Part shown: positions 45,524 through 55,043 of the stretch, one piece after another
How positions within the stretch are numbered: position 1 is the stretch's first letter
Layout of the letters: each line of letters starts with the position of its first letter
The notes under the pieces: model-generated
Database searches by the model: none
What the model saw: the letters and a program-made list of their open reading frames with translations, nothing else
What the model was told of the DNA's origin: nothing
Translations under genes and position numbers: made by a program
DNA from: Shewanella xiamenensis
Lineage (GTDB): Bacteria > Pseudomonadota > Gammaproteobacteria > Enterobacterales > Shewanellaceae
Reading direction: 5' to 3'
Assembly (NCBI RefSeq): GCF_014647135.1
Contig: NZ_BMOP01000011.1
Span: forward strand, 1-64,000
DNA length: 64,000 bases

Positions 45524-46426
45524 TTACCTTACTTCTTGGTCCGCTTGCCCAGCCAATTGGCTGATCACTTGATCTTTAGCGAGCCAAAGTTCATTCAATT
45601 GTTCTTGGAAGCTAATTTTAAACTCGCGATCATTCATATAATCGCCACGCATATCTGGCGAAATATCCTTCACTGTTATGTGTACTTTAACCTTTGGCAG
45701 CTTGCCTGTCAGGTAGTCCCAATAGCTTGGGACGCTATCTGGATAGTAAATCGTGACATCGACTAGCTTGTGGATCTGTTCTCCCATGGCGGATAGCGCA
45801 AAGGCCATGCCGCCCGCTTTAGGTTTTAACAGATGTTGGAACGGTGAGTTTTGTTTTTTATGTTTGGCCTTAGTAAAGCGTGTTCCTTCGACAAAGTTCA
45901 TCACACTCACTGGCTTAGTCTTAAACTTTGCGCAGGCTTTACGGGTGATCTCGATATCTTTGCCCTTGAGTTTTGGGTTCTTTTTAAGTTGTGCAGTGCT
46001 ATAGCGGCGCATAAAAGGAAAATCTAATGCCCACCATGCTAGCCCTAACACGGGCACATAAATCAGTTCTTGTTTCAGGAAGAATTTCAAAAACGGGATT
46101 CGACGATTAAATACGCGCTGCAGGATCAAAATATCGACCCAAGACTGATGATTAGCGATCACCATATACCATTCTTTGGTAGAAAATTGGCTATCGCCCG
46201 AGAGCTCAATTTGCACTGGGTGCAGCACACGTTCAATCACCCCATTGACGCTTATCCAAGCGCTGGCGCAAAAGTCGAGAAAATAGCTCGTCGCCGTTCT
46301 CAACACAGGCAAAGGAATAAGTTTAATGAAGCTGCCCAGAACAATGGGTACAACCCAAAACAGCGTATTCACGACATAGCCTAAGAAAGCTATGCACCCT
46401 TTTAATTGTGAAAACAACGTCCCCAT
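45524..46426 (-). CDS. Acyltransferase (PlsC/LPLAT family, YihG-like), first of a pair
   Basis: 300 residues, same layout as its neighbour: IANHQSWVDILIL (HxxxxD), FLKQELIYVPVLGLAWWALD, NFVEGTRFTKAKHK and KAGGMAFALSAMG. The two proteins share all motifs but have diverged in the HxxxxD surroundings and C-terminus, so they may differ in acyl or head-group preference. First gene of the two-gene unit. Confidence 0.88.
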   Translation of the reverse strand: MGTLFSQLKGCIAFLGYVVNTLFWVVPIVLGSFIKLIPLPVLRTATSYFLDFCASAWISVNGVIERVLHPVQIELSGDSQFSTKEWYMVIANHQSWVDILILQRVFNRRIPFLKFFLKQELIYVPVLGLAWWALDFPFMRRYSTAQLKKNPKLKGKDIEITRKACAKFKTKPVSVMNFVEGTRFTKAKHKKQNSPFQHLLKPKAGGMAFALSAMGEQIHKLVDVTIYYPDSVPSYWDYLTGKLPKVKVHITVKDISPDMRGDYMNDREFKISFQEQLNELWLAKDQVISQLAGQADQEVR

Positions 46427-46526
46427 TGGCGCCCCCTGATAAAAATTGGAGGCCTATGTTACTCGGTGTCGGCGTTTGGCTCAATCTTAGGGCGGCTGGT
46501 CGGGGCATTTGTTAATATTTCGAGTC

Positions 46527-48053
46527 TCAATACTGTTGGGATAAACGGGCCAATAATTTATCCATAGCCCGATAACCTAAGGCTTGGGCGAGGTGGCGTC
46601 TTTCGGTATTGGGGGCCTGCTCAAGGTCGGCAATGGTGCGGGCAACCCGTTGAATACGATGAAAGCTGCGCACGGATAATCCTAGTTTAACGACGCTCTG
46701 TTCTAAAAAAACTAGGTCAGCATCATTGATACCACTAAATTGCTTAAGTTGTTTGCCTGATAGTTCGCTGTTAAGCACGCCCGCTCTGGCGAGTTGAATA
46801 TCGCGGGCGCATTTTACTCGTTTGGCGATTTGATGGCTGGTTTCGCCTTGTGCCGACTGTTGCGTTAGGGTGCCTGCGGGAAGTTTGGGGACTTCGATGG
46901 TGAGATCAAATCTATCTATAAACGGGCCAGAGAGTCTGGCGAGATAGCGCTGGATTTGATCGGGTGTAGCTCGATTGGGGCCGTCGATATCGCCACTCGG
47001 GCTGGGGTTCATGGCGGCGATCAATTGAAAACGGCTTAAAAAGGTCAGTTTTGCCGCCGCGCGGGAGATCACCACTTCACCTGTTTCCATCGGTTCACGC
47101 AAACAGTCGAGCACTTTTCTTGGAAATTCAGCGACTTCATCCAGAAATAATACTCCGCGATGGGCCAATGAAATTTCGCCAGGCTTAGGAATACTGCCAC
47201 CTCCGACTAAGGAAATTGAGGAGCAAGTATGATGCGGCGCGCGAAATGGTCGCTTAAGAAAGTCCTCAGGTTTGATATTGATGCCCGCGACGGAATGAAT
47301 TGCAGCCACTTCTAAGGCTTCTTCATAATTGAGTGCAGGTAATAGCGCCATCATGCGGCTGGCTAGCATGGTTTTGCCAGTACCCGGCGGGCCTAGCATC
47401 AAGAGGTTATGGTTGCCTGCAGCGGCGATTTCAAGTGCTTGTTTAGCTTGGTATTGACCTATCACCTCGCTAAGGCAAGGCGTGGACTGTGCCGGCTCAT
47501 CCGAGATCCACTCGAGCTGTTGCTCCAACATGGGGAGTGGCGCTTGTCCATGGAGAAACGCCGCTAAACTTTGCAAATGGGAGCCAAAGTAGACCTTAGG
47601 ATAGCCAACTAACTCGGCATCGTGGCGATTATCGAGTGGCAGAATTAACTGATTATTATGGCGTTTAGCCGCAATGATTGCTGGTAGTAATCCTTGGCAG
47701 TGGCGGATTTGCCCTGAGAGGGCAAGTTCGCCGACAAATTCGGTATCCTTAAGGCTTGTGTGGGGGATTTGCTCTGAAGCAGCCAAAATGCCGATGGCGA
47801 TAGGTAAATCGTAGCGGCCGCCTTGCTTGGGTAAATCCGCCGGCGCGAGATTAACGGTTATTCGCCGCATCGGAAACTCGAACCCCGCATTGATCAAGGC
47901 GCTGCGTACCCGCTCGCGGGCTTCTTTGACAGAGGCTTCTGGCAAACCCACCAGATTAAAAGCCGGCAGGCCATTACTGAGATGCACTTCAACCGTGACT
48001 TCGGGTGCTTCAACCCCACAACTGGCTCGGGTATGCACGCAGGCTATCGCCAT
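46527..48053 (-). CDS. comM: YifB/ComM family Mg-chelatase-like AAA ATPase
   Basis: 508 residues from the ATG with AAGGA 7 nt upstream; the frame is open 23 codons further but without homology. N-terminal Lon-like ChlI fold (FNLVGLPEASVKEARERVRSA, quoted as NLVGLPEASVKEARERVR, and VNLAPADLPKQGGRYDL). AAA Mg-chelatase domain with Walker A GPPGTGKT near residue 220 and LDEVAEF Walker B. C-terminal helical part SVRSFHRIQRVARTIADL. ComM is a bidirectional helicase that aids branch migration during natural transformation in Vibrio and relatives. Confidence 0.9.
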   Translation of the reverse strand: MAIACVHTRASCGVEAPEVTVEVHLSNGLPAFNLVGLPEASVKEARERVRSALINAGFEFPMRRITVNLAPADLPKQGGRYDLPIAIGILAASEQIPHTSLKDTEFVGELALSGQIRHCQGLLPAIIAAKRHNNQLILPLDNRHDAELVGYPKVYFGSHLQSLAAFLHGQAPLPMLEQQLEWISDEPAQSTPCLSEVIGQYQAKQALEIAAAGNHNLLMLGPPGTGKTMLASRMMALLPALNYEEALEVAAIHSVAGINIKPEDFLKRPFRAPHHTCSSISLVGGGSIPKPGEISLAHRGVLFLDEVAEFPRKVLDCLREPMETGEVVISRAAAKLTFLSRFQLIAAMNPSPSGDIDGPNRATPDQIQRYLARLSGPFIDRFDLTIEVPKLPAGTLTQQSAQGETSHQIAKRVKCARDIQLARAGVLNSELSGKQLKQFSGINDADLVFLEQSVVKLGLSVRSFHRIQRVARTIADLEQAPNTERRHLAQALGYRAMDKLLARLSQQY

Positions 48054-48268
48054 AAACAAATCCTTTTGTTGATCTTTTGAGCAGAGTTTGAGTGTAGCAG
48101 TAATTCGCCTAAGGGTTTTCAATTCACAGGATCGCTGCCCGCCTGCGCCGCAAGCTGCTGACTCAGGCTTTAGCGTTAGCGTGATAGCATCGGCAATTTG
48201 ACCTGCTGATCGATAGCATATATTTGATAGAAATGATAAAAAGCAAACATTGGAGTCGTGAGGTCAAT

Positions 48269-49384
48269 ATGGATATGTTATTAGCAGAAAATTCCCCCAT
48301 TCGTCAGCAGCTGCTAGAGCAAAAGCTGGCGCAGTTTAAAGACCCACATCTTGCCCACGTCCTCTCGGCGTTTATTCGCAGTAGTGTCGATCTCTATCCC
48401 AGTGCAAACGAAGACTATAGCCAGTTAGGTAACAGCCGACTGGGTGGATTGCCGGATTTACCTGTAGGGAGGGATTATCCGGTGACCTTGGTCGGAAGGG
48501 AGGCGATGCTGGATGCTTACGCTGAGGAATTCGACCACACTCGCGAGTATATCGAGGAGCATTATGGGTGGTCGCAAGATTGGGATTGGGACGAGGCTGC
48601 GCAAGCCTTCCGTGTGCCGATGCAATTTATCGCACAAATCAATTGTAGCGAACTGAAGGCGTTGCAATCTTATTTGCCTCGAGAGGGGCGATTGTTGTTC
48701 TTTTTGGAGCGCTGGCGATTCTCGGAAATGCTTCGCGGCCATGTCTATTATGTCGGTGAAGATCAGCAACTGAACTCTGGGAAAGCGATTGCCGCACTTA
48801 AGTTCGACGATGCGGTATGTGCAAACTATGAGTATGAGGCGGCTTATCAACTTCAGGGGATTGCTAGCATTAAGATGATAGCCCCTGACATGATTAATAG
48901 TGACAACCCGCATTTAGTAAGGTTAGCCAAGGCTCGTTTACAAGCGCTACCTGAACCGCAACAAGCCATGGTGCTGGAGGCCCTAGCGGTTGTGGATGAT
49001 GAATTGATACCAGAGTGGCAAGATCAGCTCAAGGGCTATGAGCTGATACAATTGAATGAGCAGGGGTTAATTCCCGGTCAGATTCTCACTCAATCGCAAT
49101 GGGCTAATACCGAGTGGCAGTCATCTAACTTGCAGGCATTGCTCGTCCCCGAGCAGCCACTGCCGTATTACGATGGTATCGTCAGCATTAATGATTATGG
49201 AGATAGCCGCTATAAAGCCCCCGAACTCCACGCCGCGGCAGAGTTAGGAGGCAATGCCGAAGATTATCTGGTGCTACTTAAAGTCATCTACAGTGAGCAT
49301 TCTATGCAATTGAATTTTATTATTCACCGAGACGATCTTGCATCGGGAAAATTCGAGCGCATTTACTGCATTTATGACAACTAG
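48269..49384 (+). CDS. DUF1963 (YwqG-like) domain protein
   Basis: 371 residues from the ATG with GAGG 5 nt upstream (frame open 15 codons earlier). NSRLGGLPDLPVGRDYPV, QFIAQINCSELKALQSYLPREG (quoted as FIAQINCSELKALQSYLP) and LLFFLERW match the DUF1963 pattern: a conserved GG-x-P start followed by the FIxQIN strand and L-P-x-x-G-x-L-x-F-F. Function unknown; a cytoplasmic protein. Convergent with the response regulator gene, 5 bases apart. Confidence 0.85.
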   Translation: MDMLLAENSPIRQQLLEQKLAQFKDPHLAHVLSAFIRSSVDLYPSANEDYSQLGNSRLGGLPDLPVGRDYPVTLVGREAMLDAYAEEFDHTREYIEEHYGWSQDWDWDEAAQAFRVPMQFIAQINCSELKALQSYLPREGRLLFFLERWRFSEMLRGHVYYVGEDQQLNSGKAIAALKFDDAVCANYEYEAAYQLQGIASIKMIAPDMINSDNPHLVRLAKARLQALPEPQQAMVLEALAVVDDELIPEWQDQLKGYELIQLNEQGLIPGQILTQSQWANTEWQSSNLQALLVPEQPLPYYDGIVSINDYGDSRYKAPELHAAAELGGNAEDYLVLLKVIYSEHSMQLNFIIHRDDLASGKFERIYCIYDN

Positions 49385-49389
49385 CTGAG

Positions 49390-49986
49390 CTATAACCAGC
49401 CTTTTTGTTTGGCAATGCGGGCGGCATCGATACGGTTGCTCGCATTGAGTTTGGCGATGGCTTCGGATAAATAGTTACGTACCGTGCCTTCGGCAATAAA
49501 CAGCATCTCGGCAATTTCGGCGGTGGATTTGCCTTCGCTGGCAAACCGAAGGGCGCGGCGCTCTTTATCATTGAGGGGGTCGACATCGCCAATTGCCATC
49601 ATTGCCAGCTCAGGATCGATAACGCGTTTGCCCGCCATCACTTGTTGAATTGAACTGACGAGGGTTTCTGAGGGCGCATCTTTTAGCAAAAATCCACCGA
49701 CACCCGCTTCGATAGCGCGTTTAATATAACCTGCGCGGCCAAAAGTTGTGATCACCACCACTTTGGTTTGGCTATGTTGCTCCTTTAGCCAAGCGGCTAG
49801 TTCCAAACCAGTTCGTCCCGGCATTTCAATATCCGTCAGTAACAGGTCAAAATGCTGTTGTTTGAGAAGGGTTAATGCTTCGTCGCCATCGCTGGCTTGG
49901 GTAATGGTAAAACCGCCAGCAAGGGTTAGCAGTGCCGCTAGTGCACCGCGCACCATGGCTTGATCTTCTGCCAATAGAATCTTCAT
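49390..49986 (-). CDS. NarL/FixJ-type response regulator (DesR-like)
   Basis: 198 residues. Receiver domain with acidic E7/D8, phospho-acceptor D52 (LLLTDIEMPGRTG), a TTF switch residue and K in LLKDAP. C-terminal LuxR HTH: LNDKERRALRFASEGKSTAE (a degenerate start LNDKE in place of LTxRE), IAEMLFIAEGTVRNYLSEAIAKL, quoted as FIAEGTVRNYLSEAIAKL. Its start overlaps the sensor kinase stop (TAATG), so the two are translationally coupled. It should control genes in response to the sensor; targets not apparent. Confidence 0.9.
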   Translation of the reverse strand: MKILLAEDQAMVRGALAALLTLAGGFTITQASDGDEALTLLKQQHFDLLLTDIEMPGRTGLELAAWLKEQHSQTKVVVITTFGRAGYIKRAIEAGVGGFLLKDAPSETLVSSIQQVMAGKRVIDPELAMMAIGDVDPLNDKERRALRFASEGKSTAEIAEMLFIAEGTVRNYLSEAIAKLNASNRIDAARIAKQKGWL

Positions 49987-51065
49987 TAATCTGTTGCTCC
50001 CTGCAAAGGTAAAGTAACGCTAAAGGCATATCCCTGCTCAAGATTATAGCGTAAATGACCTCCGAGGCTATCGAGACGTTCACGAATACCTGTGAGCCCA
50101 TTTCCTTCGATAAAAGGTCTTGCTAAGGCATTATCTTTAACCTCGACATTAAGGGTATTTGCCTGCTCACTAAATTGAATGCTGCATTGGCTCGCGTTGC
50201 TGTGGCGCAAAATATTATTCACGAGTTCAGTTAAAATCAGCACAAGTTGGCTTTCTGTTCTGGCGGGTAGTTTTGGTAATTCACCGATTAACTCTACGTA
50301 GATGCCTTTGTCCCTGAGTGAATGACATAGCTGGGTGATGCAACTTGCTAAGCCTTTGTGTTTATAGTCTGAGACGGTATGCCTTATTTGGCTCAAGCTT
50401 TCCCGCGCAATTTGTCCTAGCTCTTGTAGTTGAGTCGTTGCAAGTTGATATTCTTGTTTCGCCAGTAGTTTTTCGGCCAATTCAGCCTTTAGAGCAATCG
50501 ATGACAAACTGTGCCCCATAATATCGTGCAAGTCTCTGGCGATACGCTCCCGTTCAACCATAGTGGCTAAGGTGCTGATCTCTTTGGCGCTTTGTCGCTC
50601 CTTCAATCTATGCTGGTAACGTCTTCGCTCTGCTTTACCGAGCATACCAACCCCTAATACTAAGGCTGAGCCGTACATTGGAAAATAGTAGCTATTGAAT
50701 TGACTAACGTAGTTGAGCAAGAACAGTGTAACTAGTATCCCGAGCCAGCATAACAAGCTAACTCTAAAGGAATAAAAGAAACCAATAAAGAAACTGGCAA
50801 AGGTAAAGAGTGAGATGGACCCGGGATTAATAGGGGTAATGGCTATAGCAAGTACTAACATGCCGATAATAGGCCGATGGGCGCTGCGGAAATTACAGCG
50901 GTAGGTCCAAAAATAGCAGTAAATAAAGGGAACCAGCACGGCTAAAATTAAGATAATTTGCCAGCTAGGATAAGGCGTAATAAACAGCGGTATCAGATAA
51001 AACGCGAGGTTTATTAAGTACACCCATGCGAGCTTGCGTTCCAATTGTAGGGGGTTATTTGTCAT
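49986..51065 (-). CDS. DesK-like sensor histidine kinase
   Basis: 359 residues from the ATG at 51065; alternative starts up to 51122 exist. Five or six transmembrane segments without a periplasmic domain (about 10-150), then a coiled linker, HisKA_3 motif ERERIARDLHDIMGHSLSSI with the phosphorylated His, N box ELVNNILRHSNASQC and G box GNGLTGIRERLDSLGGHL. The architecture is that of the Bacillus DesK membrane-fluidity sensor. Partner of the adjacent response regulator; preceded by a TPR protein gene 84 bases upstream. Confidence 0.9.
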   Translation of the reverse strand: MTNNPLQLERKLAWVYLINLAFYLIPLFITPYPSWQIILILAVLVPFIYCYFWTYRCNFRSAHRPIIGMLVLAIAITPINPGSISLFTFASFFIGFFYSFRVSLLCWLGILVTLFLLNYVSQFNSYYFPMYGSALVLGVGMLGKAERRRYQHRLKERQSAKEISTLATMVERERIARDLHDIMGHSLSSIALKAELAEKLLAKQEYQLATTQLQELGQIARESLSQIRHTVSDYKHKGLASCITQLCHSLRDKGIYVELIGELPKLPARTESQLVLILTELVNNILRHSNASQCSIQFSEQANTLNVEVKDNALARPFIEGNGLTGIRERLDSLGGHLRYNLEQGYAFSVTLPLQGATD

Positions 51066-51149
51066 ATCGCTTCGCCTAAGATCCATTTTGCGGCTGCTGA
51101 GAGTAGGATTGGCCGTAAGCATTAGCCAATCCTTTTGCCTTTTCTGGGG

Positions 51150-51854
51150 TTATTTTGCACTTATTTGCTGATTTTGTTGAAGTAAAAACTTAGCCCAACC
51201 ATAATCTTTTTCCACTTGCAGCGCCTGTTGCCAATCTTCGATAGCCCCTTGGGCGTCACCTAACTCCTGTTTTGCGAGTCCGCGCCAAGTGTAAGCCTCT
51301 GCCTCACCCCAGCAAATGTTCTCGCAAGGTTGATTAAATCGCTCAATCGCATTGCTGGCGAGTGTCTTGGCAACTTGCATGCTGCCTCCAAACATTGCTG
51401 GCGTATTATAGGCGGCAATCGCTTTTACTAATGTGACCCGCGGATTAAGCGGCGCCAGCTGTTCGGCCTGAGCAATGGCGTTAGCTGATTTGATCCCAAG
51501 CGCAGCGCCTTTGCTGTTATCCAAGGCGATTTGCATACCATACACGGATGATAATAGTGCAAGGGATTCGGCATCGGCTTGGCTGTTGGTTAAGGTTTCT
51601 AAGCTTGCTTGAGCCGAGGCTAAGGCATTCTCTGCCATTGTTTTTTGTCCGATCACATTAGCGCTGATGGCTAAGCGATAGTTAGCATAAGCTGCCTCGT
51701 AATCTTGAGTGACAGTGCTGAGCTGTTGCAATTTATCAATATTCAGCGTGTTAGTCGCTTTGTCTACTTCAGCGATATTGGAGCTTGAGTTCGAGGCCGC
51801 GAACGCAGGCGTGCAGGCGAGAGTAAGGCTTGATAACAGTAAAAGTGTTTTCAT
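51150..51854 (-). CDS. Periplasmic TPR-like protein upstream of the DesK/DesR pair
   Basis: 234 residues with a signal peptide ending AFA|ASNS. The rest is helical with TPR-like units (YEAAYANYRLAISANVIG; AYTWRGLAKQELGDAQGAIEDWQQAL, quoted as GLAKQELGDAQGAIEDWQQAL minus its end) and two cysteines (PCENICWG) that may bond. Closest in style to exported TPR proteins of unknown role. First gene of a likely three-gene unit with the kinase and regulator, so it could be a modulator or a target of the pair. Confidence 0.7.
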   Translation of the reverse strand: MKTLLLLSSLTLACTPAFAASNSSSNIAEVDKATNTLNIDKLQQLSTVTQDYEAAYANYRLAISANVIGQKTMAENALASAQASLETLTNSQADAESLALLSSVYGMQIALDNSKGAALGIKSANAIAQAEQLAPLNPRVTLVKAIAAYNTPAMFGGSMQVAKTLASNAIERFNQPCENICWGEAEAYTWRGLAKQELGDAQGAIEDWQQALQVEKDYGWAKFLLQQNQQISAK

Positions 51855-51983
51855 GGTATTTCCTTATTGAAGTGATAACCCATTGCTTGGGGACGGCTTC
51901 ATTATCAGAAATACCTTGGTCTGAGTTCAGGCACAAAGGTCATCAATAGTGCATGACAAATGTCATGTCTTAACCCTAAAAGC

Positions 51984-52010
51984 AAAACACCGGAGTGGCT
52001 CCGGTGTTTT
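51984..52010. terminator. Perfect 12-bp terminator stem
   Basis: AAAACACCGGAG (51984-51995) pairs with CTCCGGTGTTTT (51999-52010) around a 3-nt loop. It is 28 bases past the yrbG stop on the minus strand and upstream of the TPR gene. Confidence 0.85.
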
Positions 52011-52037
52011 AGTAATTTAAGGTGAACGCGTAAATCG

Positions 52038-52988
52038 TTAGACTACCGCTTGGCTGCTAGCTTGGTTAACGAGGTAAACCATGTAGCCTAAGTAAGCAAT
52101 AAGCAGCGTGGCACCTTCGCGGCGACCAATTCGTAGGCCAGACCAAGCAAAGGGTAAAATGATTACGGCTAACGCTAGCATGACAATAAAGTCTAAGGGT
52201 TGGAAACCAAGCCCAGATACAGGATAAACGACGGCGGTCACGCCAAGAATACCTAATATATTAAATATATTTGACCCAACGATATTACCAATAGCAATAT
52301 CGCTTTCGCCTTTGAGTGCCGCTAAAACCGAGGTCACTAGCTCTGGCATACTGGTACCAATAGCGACAATAGTCAGGCCGATAATGACTTCACTAACACC
52401 AAATACTTTGGCTAAATCAACAGCGCCATTCACAAATAAAATGCCACCGCCGACTAACATTCCGATGCCGACAATAATAAACGCGATTGAAAGCAATGGA
52501 TTTTTAGGACCTTCTTCAATCACTTCACCATCGGCATCAGTAGTATTTTTGGCGCTGAAATAGCTGAAAACCAAGTAGCCGACAAGGAGTGATAATAAAA
52601 TGATGCCGTCAGTCAGGCTGAGTTCGCCATCTAGCAATAATCCCCAAAACAGCATAGAAGCGAGGATCATCAGTGGAATATCCCGTCTTACCATCTGCGA
52701 TTGAACTTGGATCGGGCGAATAAGCGCAGTAATTGCCAAAATTAAGCCAATGTTGGCGATGTTAGAGCCAATCACGTTACCCAGTGCAATGCCGCTATTG
52801 CCTGCCAAGGCTGACTTTACGCTTACCGCAAGCTCTGGTGCGCTGGTACCGAAAGCCACAATCGTTAAGCCGATCACCAGCGGCGTAATCCCAAGACGAA
52901 GTGCAATGGAGCTTGCGCCACGGACTAAGGCCTCTGCGCCTAAGGTTAAAATAATAAAGCCGCCGATAATTGAAAGTGCAATAAGCAT
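52038..52988 (-). CDS. yrbG: Calcium/sodium antiporter YrbG
   Basis: 316 residues, about ten transmembrane helices in two inverted halves. The alpha-repeat motifs are both present: GTSAPELAVSVKSALAG with GNVIGSNIANIG, and GTSMPELVTSVLAALKG with GNIVGSNIFNILG, where the Glu of the PEL segments and the GSN residues form the ion sites in CaCA exchangers. It probably extrudes Ca2+ in exchange for Na+ or H+. Single gene ending at a strong terminator. Confidence 0.93.
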   Translation of the reverse strand: MLIALSIIGGFIILTLGAEALVRGASSIALRLGITPLVIGLTIVAFGTSAPELAVSVKSALAGNSGIALGNVIGSNIANIGLILAITALIRPIQVQSQMVRRDIPLMILASMLFWGLLLDGELSLTDGIILLSLLVGYLVFSYFSAKNTTDADGEVIEEGPKNPLLSIAFIIVGIGMLVGGGILFVNGAVDLAKVFGVSEVIIGLTIVAIGTSMPELVTSVLAALKGESDIAIGNIVGSNIFNILGILGVTAVVYPVSGLGFQPLDFIVMLALAVIILPFAWSGLRIGRREGATLLIAYLGYMVYLVNQASSQAVV

Positions 52989-53099
52989 TTTGGACTCTGT
53001 TAAACCTGATTGAGTGAATTAATTTAAGGTGTATCACCTTACGCTGATAGGCGCACATGATACGTGTTTTTAATTTGCTTTGACAGAATATGTCATAAA

Positions 53100-53123
53100 A
53101 AAGCACGCCGAAGAGCGTGCTTT
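53100..53123 (-). terminator. Terminator after the acyl-CoA synthetase gene
   Basis: AAAGCACGC (53100-53108) pairs with GCGTGCTTT (53115-53123); on the minus strand it continues into a U-run (A-run 53097-53102). It is 24 bases past the stop. Confidence 0.85.
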
Positions 53124-53146
53124 AATCATAACGGTGCGCTTTGACG

Positions 53147-54811
53147 TTATTTTGCGACTAACTCATCTTCCCAGCGTACTTGAGCACCACGGATCCCGTC
53201 CACCCTTTCGCTAAAGGCTTTCTCAAGCACGTGGCGCTTGATCTTCAGTGTGGGGGTTAATACATCGTTTTCGATGGTCCAAGGTTCACTCACCACCACA
53301 ATGGCATCCACATGTTCGTGGGATTCTAAATGTGGATTCACACTATCGAGTGTCGCTTTAAGGGAAGCGCGTACTTCTTCACGGGCTTGTAGGTTAGCTC
53401 CCTCAGAGAGTTGCACTAGGGCTACAGGGTGCGGCAAACCAGATCCAATAACACAAATCAGCTCCACATGAGGATCTTGTGCAAGCTTGCGCTCAATGGG
53501 CACTGGTGCCACATATTTGCCTTTAGCGGTTTTAAAGTTGTCTTTCACGCGGCCAGTTATCGTCACACAACCATCGGTATCAATGGCGCAGAGATCGCCG
53601 GTATGGAAGAAACCATCAGCATCGAAGGCCGCCGCGGTGGCTTCAGGTTGCAGATAATAGGCGGTCATTAGGCCTGGGCTCTTAATGAGTAGCTCGCCAT
53701 CTTCACCTTGGCGGATTTGGCAATCCTGCACGGGTTTACCCACAGTGCCGATTTTACGCGCATCGAAAGGGTAGTTGATGATGGAGTAAGCACAGTTTTC
53801 TGTCATGCCCCAAGCCTCACAAATATCCAGCCCAATACTGTGATACCAGTGGATGAGTGAGGGTGGAATAGGCGCTGAGCCAGAGCCGAGTAAACGGCAA
53901 TGGTTGAGTCCTAAGCCCTTATGGATCTTGTGTTTTACTAGGCTGCTAATCAGTGGAATTTTTAGCAATAGATTGAGTTTGCCAACACCAATCTTGTCGA
54001 TAATGTTCTTTTGGAACAGGCTCCACAGGCGTGGAACGGAGAAAAACACCGTTGGTTTAGCGCGCTGCACATCCGCAACGAAGGAGTCTAAGCTTTCGAC
54101 GAAGGCGACTGTACTGCCTGAATAAAAGGATGAGCCTTCAATCGCCACGCGCTCGGTAATATGGGCTAACGGTAAGTAGGACAATAATCTATCTTTACCA
54201 TCTGTACGTAGATCGCGCACCACCGCTTGGCAAGTCCAACCATAGCTAGCATAGGTTTGAATCGCACCTTTAGGTTGACCCGTTGAGCCCGAGGTATAAA
54301 TCAGCGTCATTATCTGATCGGGTTCGGCTAATGGCGCTTCAATCAACGGGTTGCCCATATTGAGCAATTGTTCCCATTGATATTGAGCTGGCATGGTGTC
54401 GTAGGGCATCGCAAGGCGCAGCAATTCGCCGCCGACACCGGCTTCTTGATCGGCCCAATGATCGAGCTTACCGAGGACAATCGCTTTAGCCCCACTATGC
54501 TGCAATACATAGCGAATGGTATCTGGATTCGCAGTCGGATAAATAGGAACGCTGATATAGCCGCCGTGCATCAGGGCGAGGTCGGTGATAAACCATTCGG
54601 CACAGTTTTTAGACAGAACGGCAATCTTATCGCCCGGCTCTAAGCCTAAATGACGCAACGCGCCAGCGAGTTGTTGGACTTTTTCTTGTACTTCATTCCA
54701 AGTGAAATCAAGGTATTGCCCCTTGATTGGCTGGCGCAAATAAATCTCATCCCCACGCGTATTCGCCCAGTGCGCCAGCATTTCAATTGGCGTCTTAATC
54801 GCTTTATCCAT
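53147..54811 (-). CDS. AMP-dependent long-chain acyl-CoA synthetase family protein
   Basis: 554 residues from the ATG with AGGGAA 6 nt upstream; the frame is open 26 codons further. Adenylate-forming motifs: LIYTSGSTGQPKGAI (P-loop), LSYLPLAHITER, EAWGMTENCAYSI, GFFHTGDLCAID and ITGRVKDNFKTAKGKYVAP with the catalytic Lys region. It resembles the FadD15/ACSL-type branch rather than E. coli FadD. Predicted to activate fatty acids with CoA at the membrane face. The nearby acyltransferases could use its product, but there is no operon link. Confidence 0.9.
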   Translation of the reverse strand: MDKAIKTPIEMLAHWANTRGDEIYLRQPIKGQYLDFTWNEVQEKVQQLAGALRHLGLEPGDKIAVLSKNCAEWFITDLALMHGGYISVPIYPTANPDTIRYVLQHSGAKAIVLGKLDHWADQEAGVGGELLRLAMPYDTMPAQYQWEQLLNMGNPLIEAPLAEPDQIMTLIYTSGSTGQPKGAIQTYASYGWTCQAVVRDLRTDGKDRLLSYLPLAHITERVAIEGSSFYSGSTVAFVESLDSFVADVQRAKPTVFFSVPRLWSLFQKNIIDKIGVGKLNLLLKIPLISSLVKHKIHKGLGLNHCRLLGSGSAPIPPSLIHWYHSIGLDICEAWGMTENCAYSIINYPFDARKIGTVGKPVQDCQIRQGEDGELLIKSPGLMTAYYLQPEATAAAFDADGFFHTGDLCAIDTDGCVTITGRVKDNFKTAKGKYVAPVPIERKLAQDPHVELICVIGSGLPHPVALVQLSEGANLQAREEVRASLKATLDSVNPHLESHEHVDAIVVVSEPWTIENDVLTPTLKIKRHVLEKAFSERVDGIRGAQVRWEDELVAK

Positions 54812-55008
54812 AGGCAATTCCCTGTTCTTTATTGTTATTTTCACCCCAACATAGGTGCCCAGTATGGCGAGTTTTGTGAGGCCGCGCAAATAGTTTGCAA
54901 GATTGTAAAATCACTAAATCTGCAAAACAGCCTAATGGGCGAGTATGAAATGAAAATGAACTTAATCACAGGTCAGAGCAGGAGCCGCAGGGCGCATTAG
55001 GCAATAAA

Positions 55009-55028
55009 AAAGGCGCCTAAGCGCCTTT
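55009..55028 (-). terminator. Terminator of the gmk-rpoZ-spoT-ridA unit
   Basis: AAAGGCGC (55009-55016) pairs with GCGCCTTT (55021-55028) around CTAA. On the minus strand it is followed by U residues (A-run 55006-55011). It lies 16 bases past the ridA stop. Confidence 0.85.
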
Positions 55029-55043
55029 CATATCAGTTGAAGC

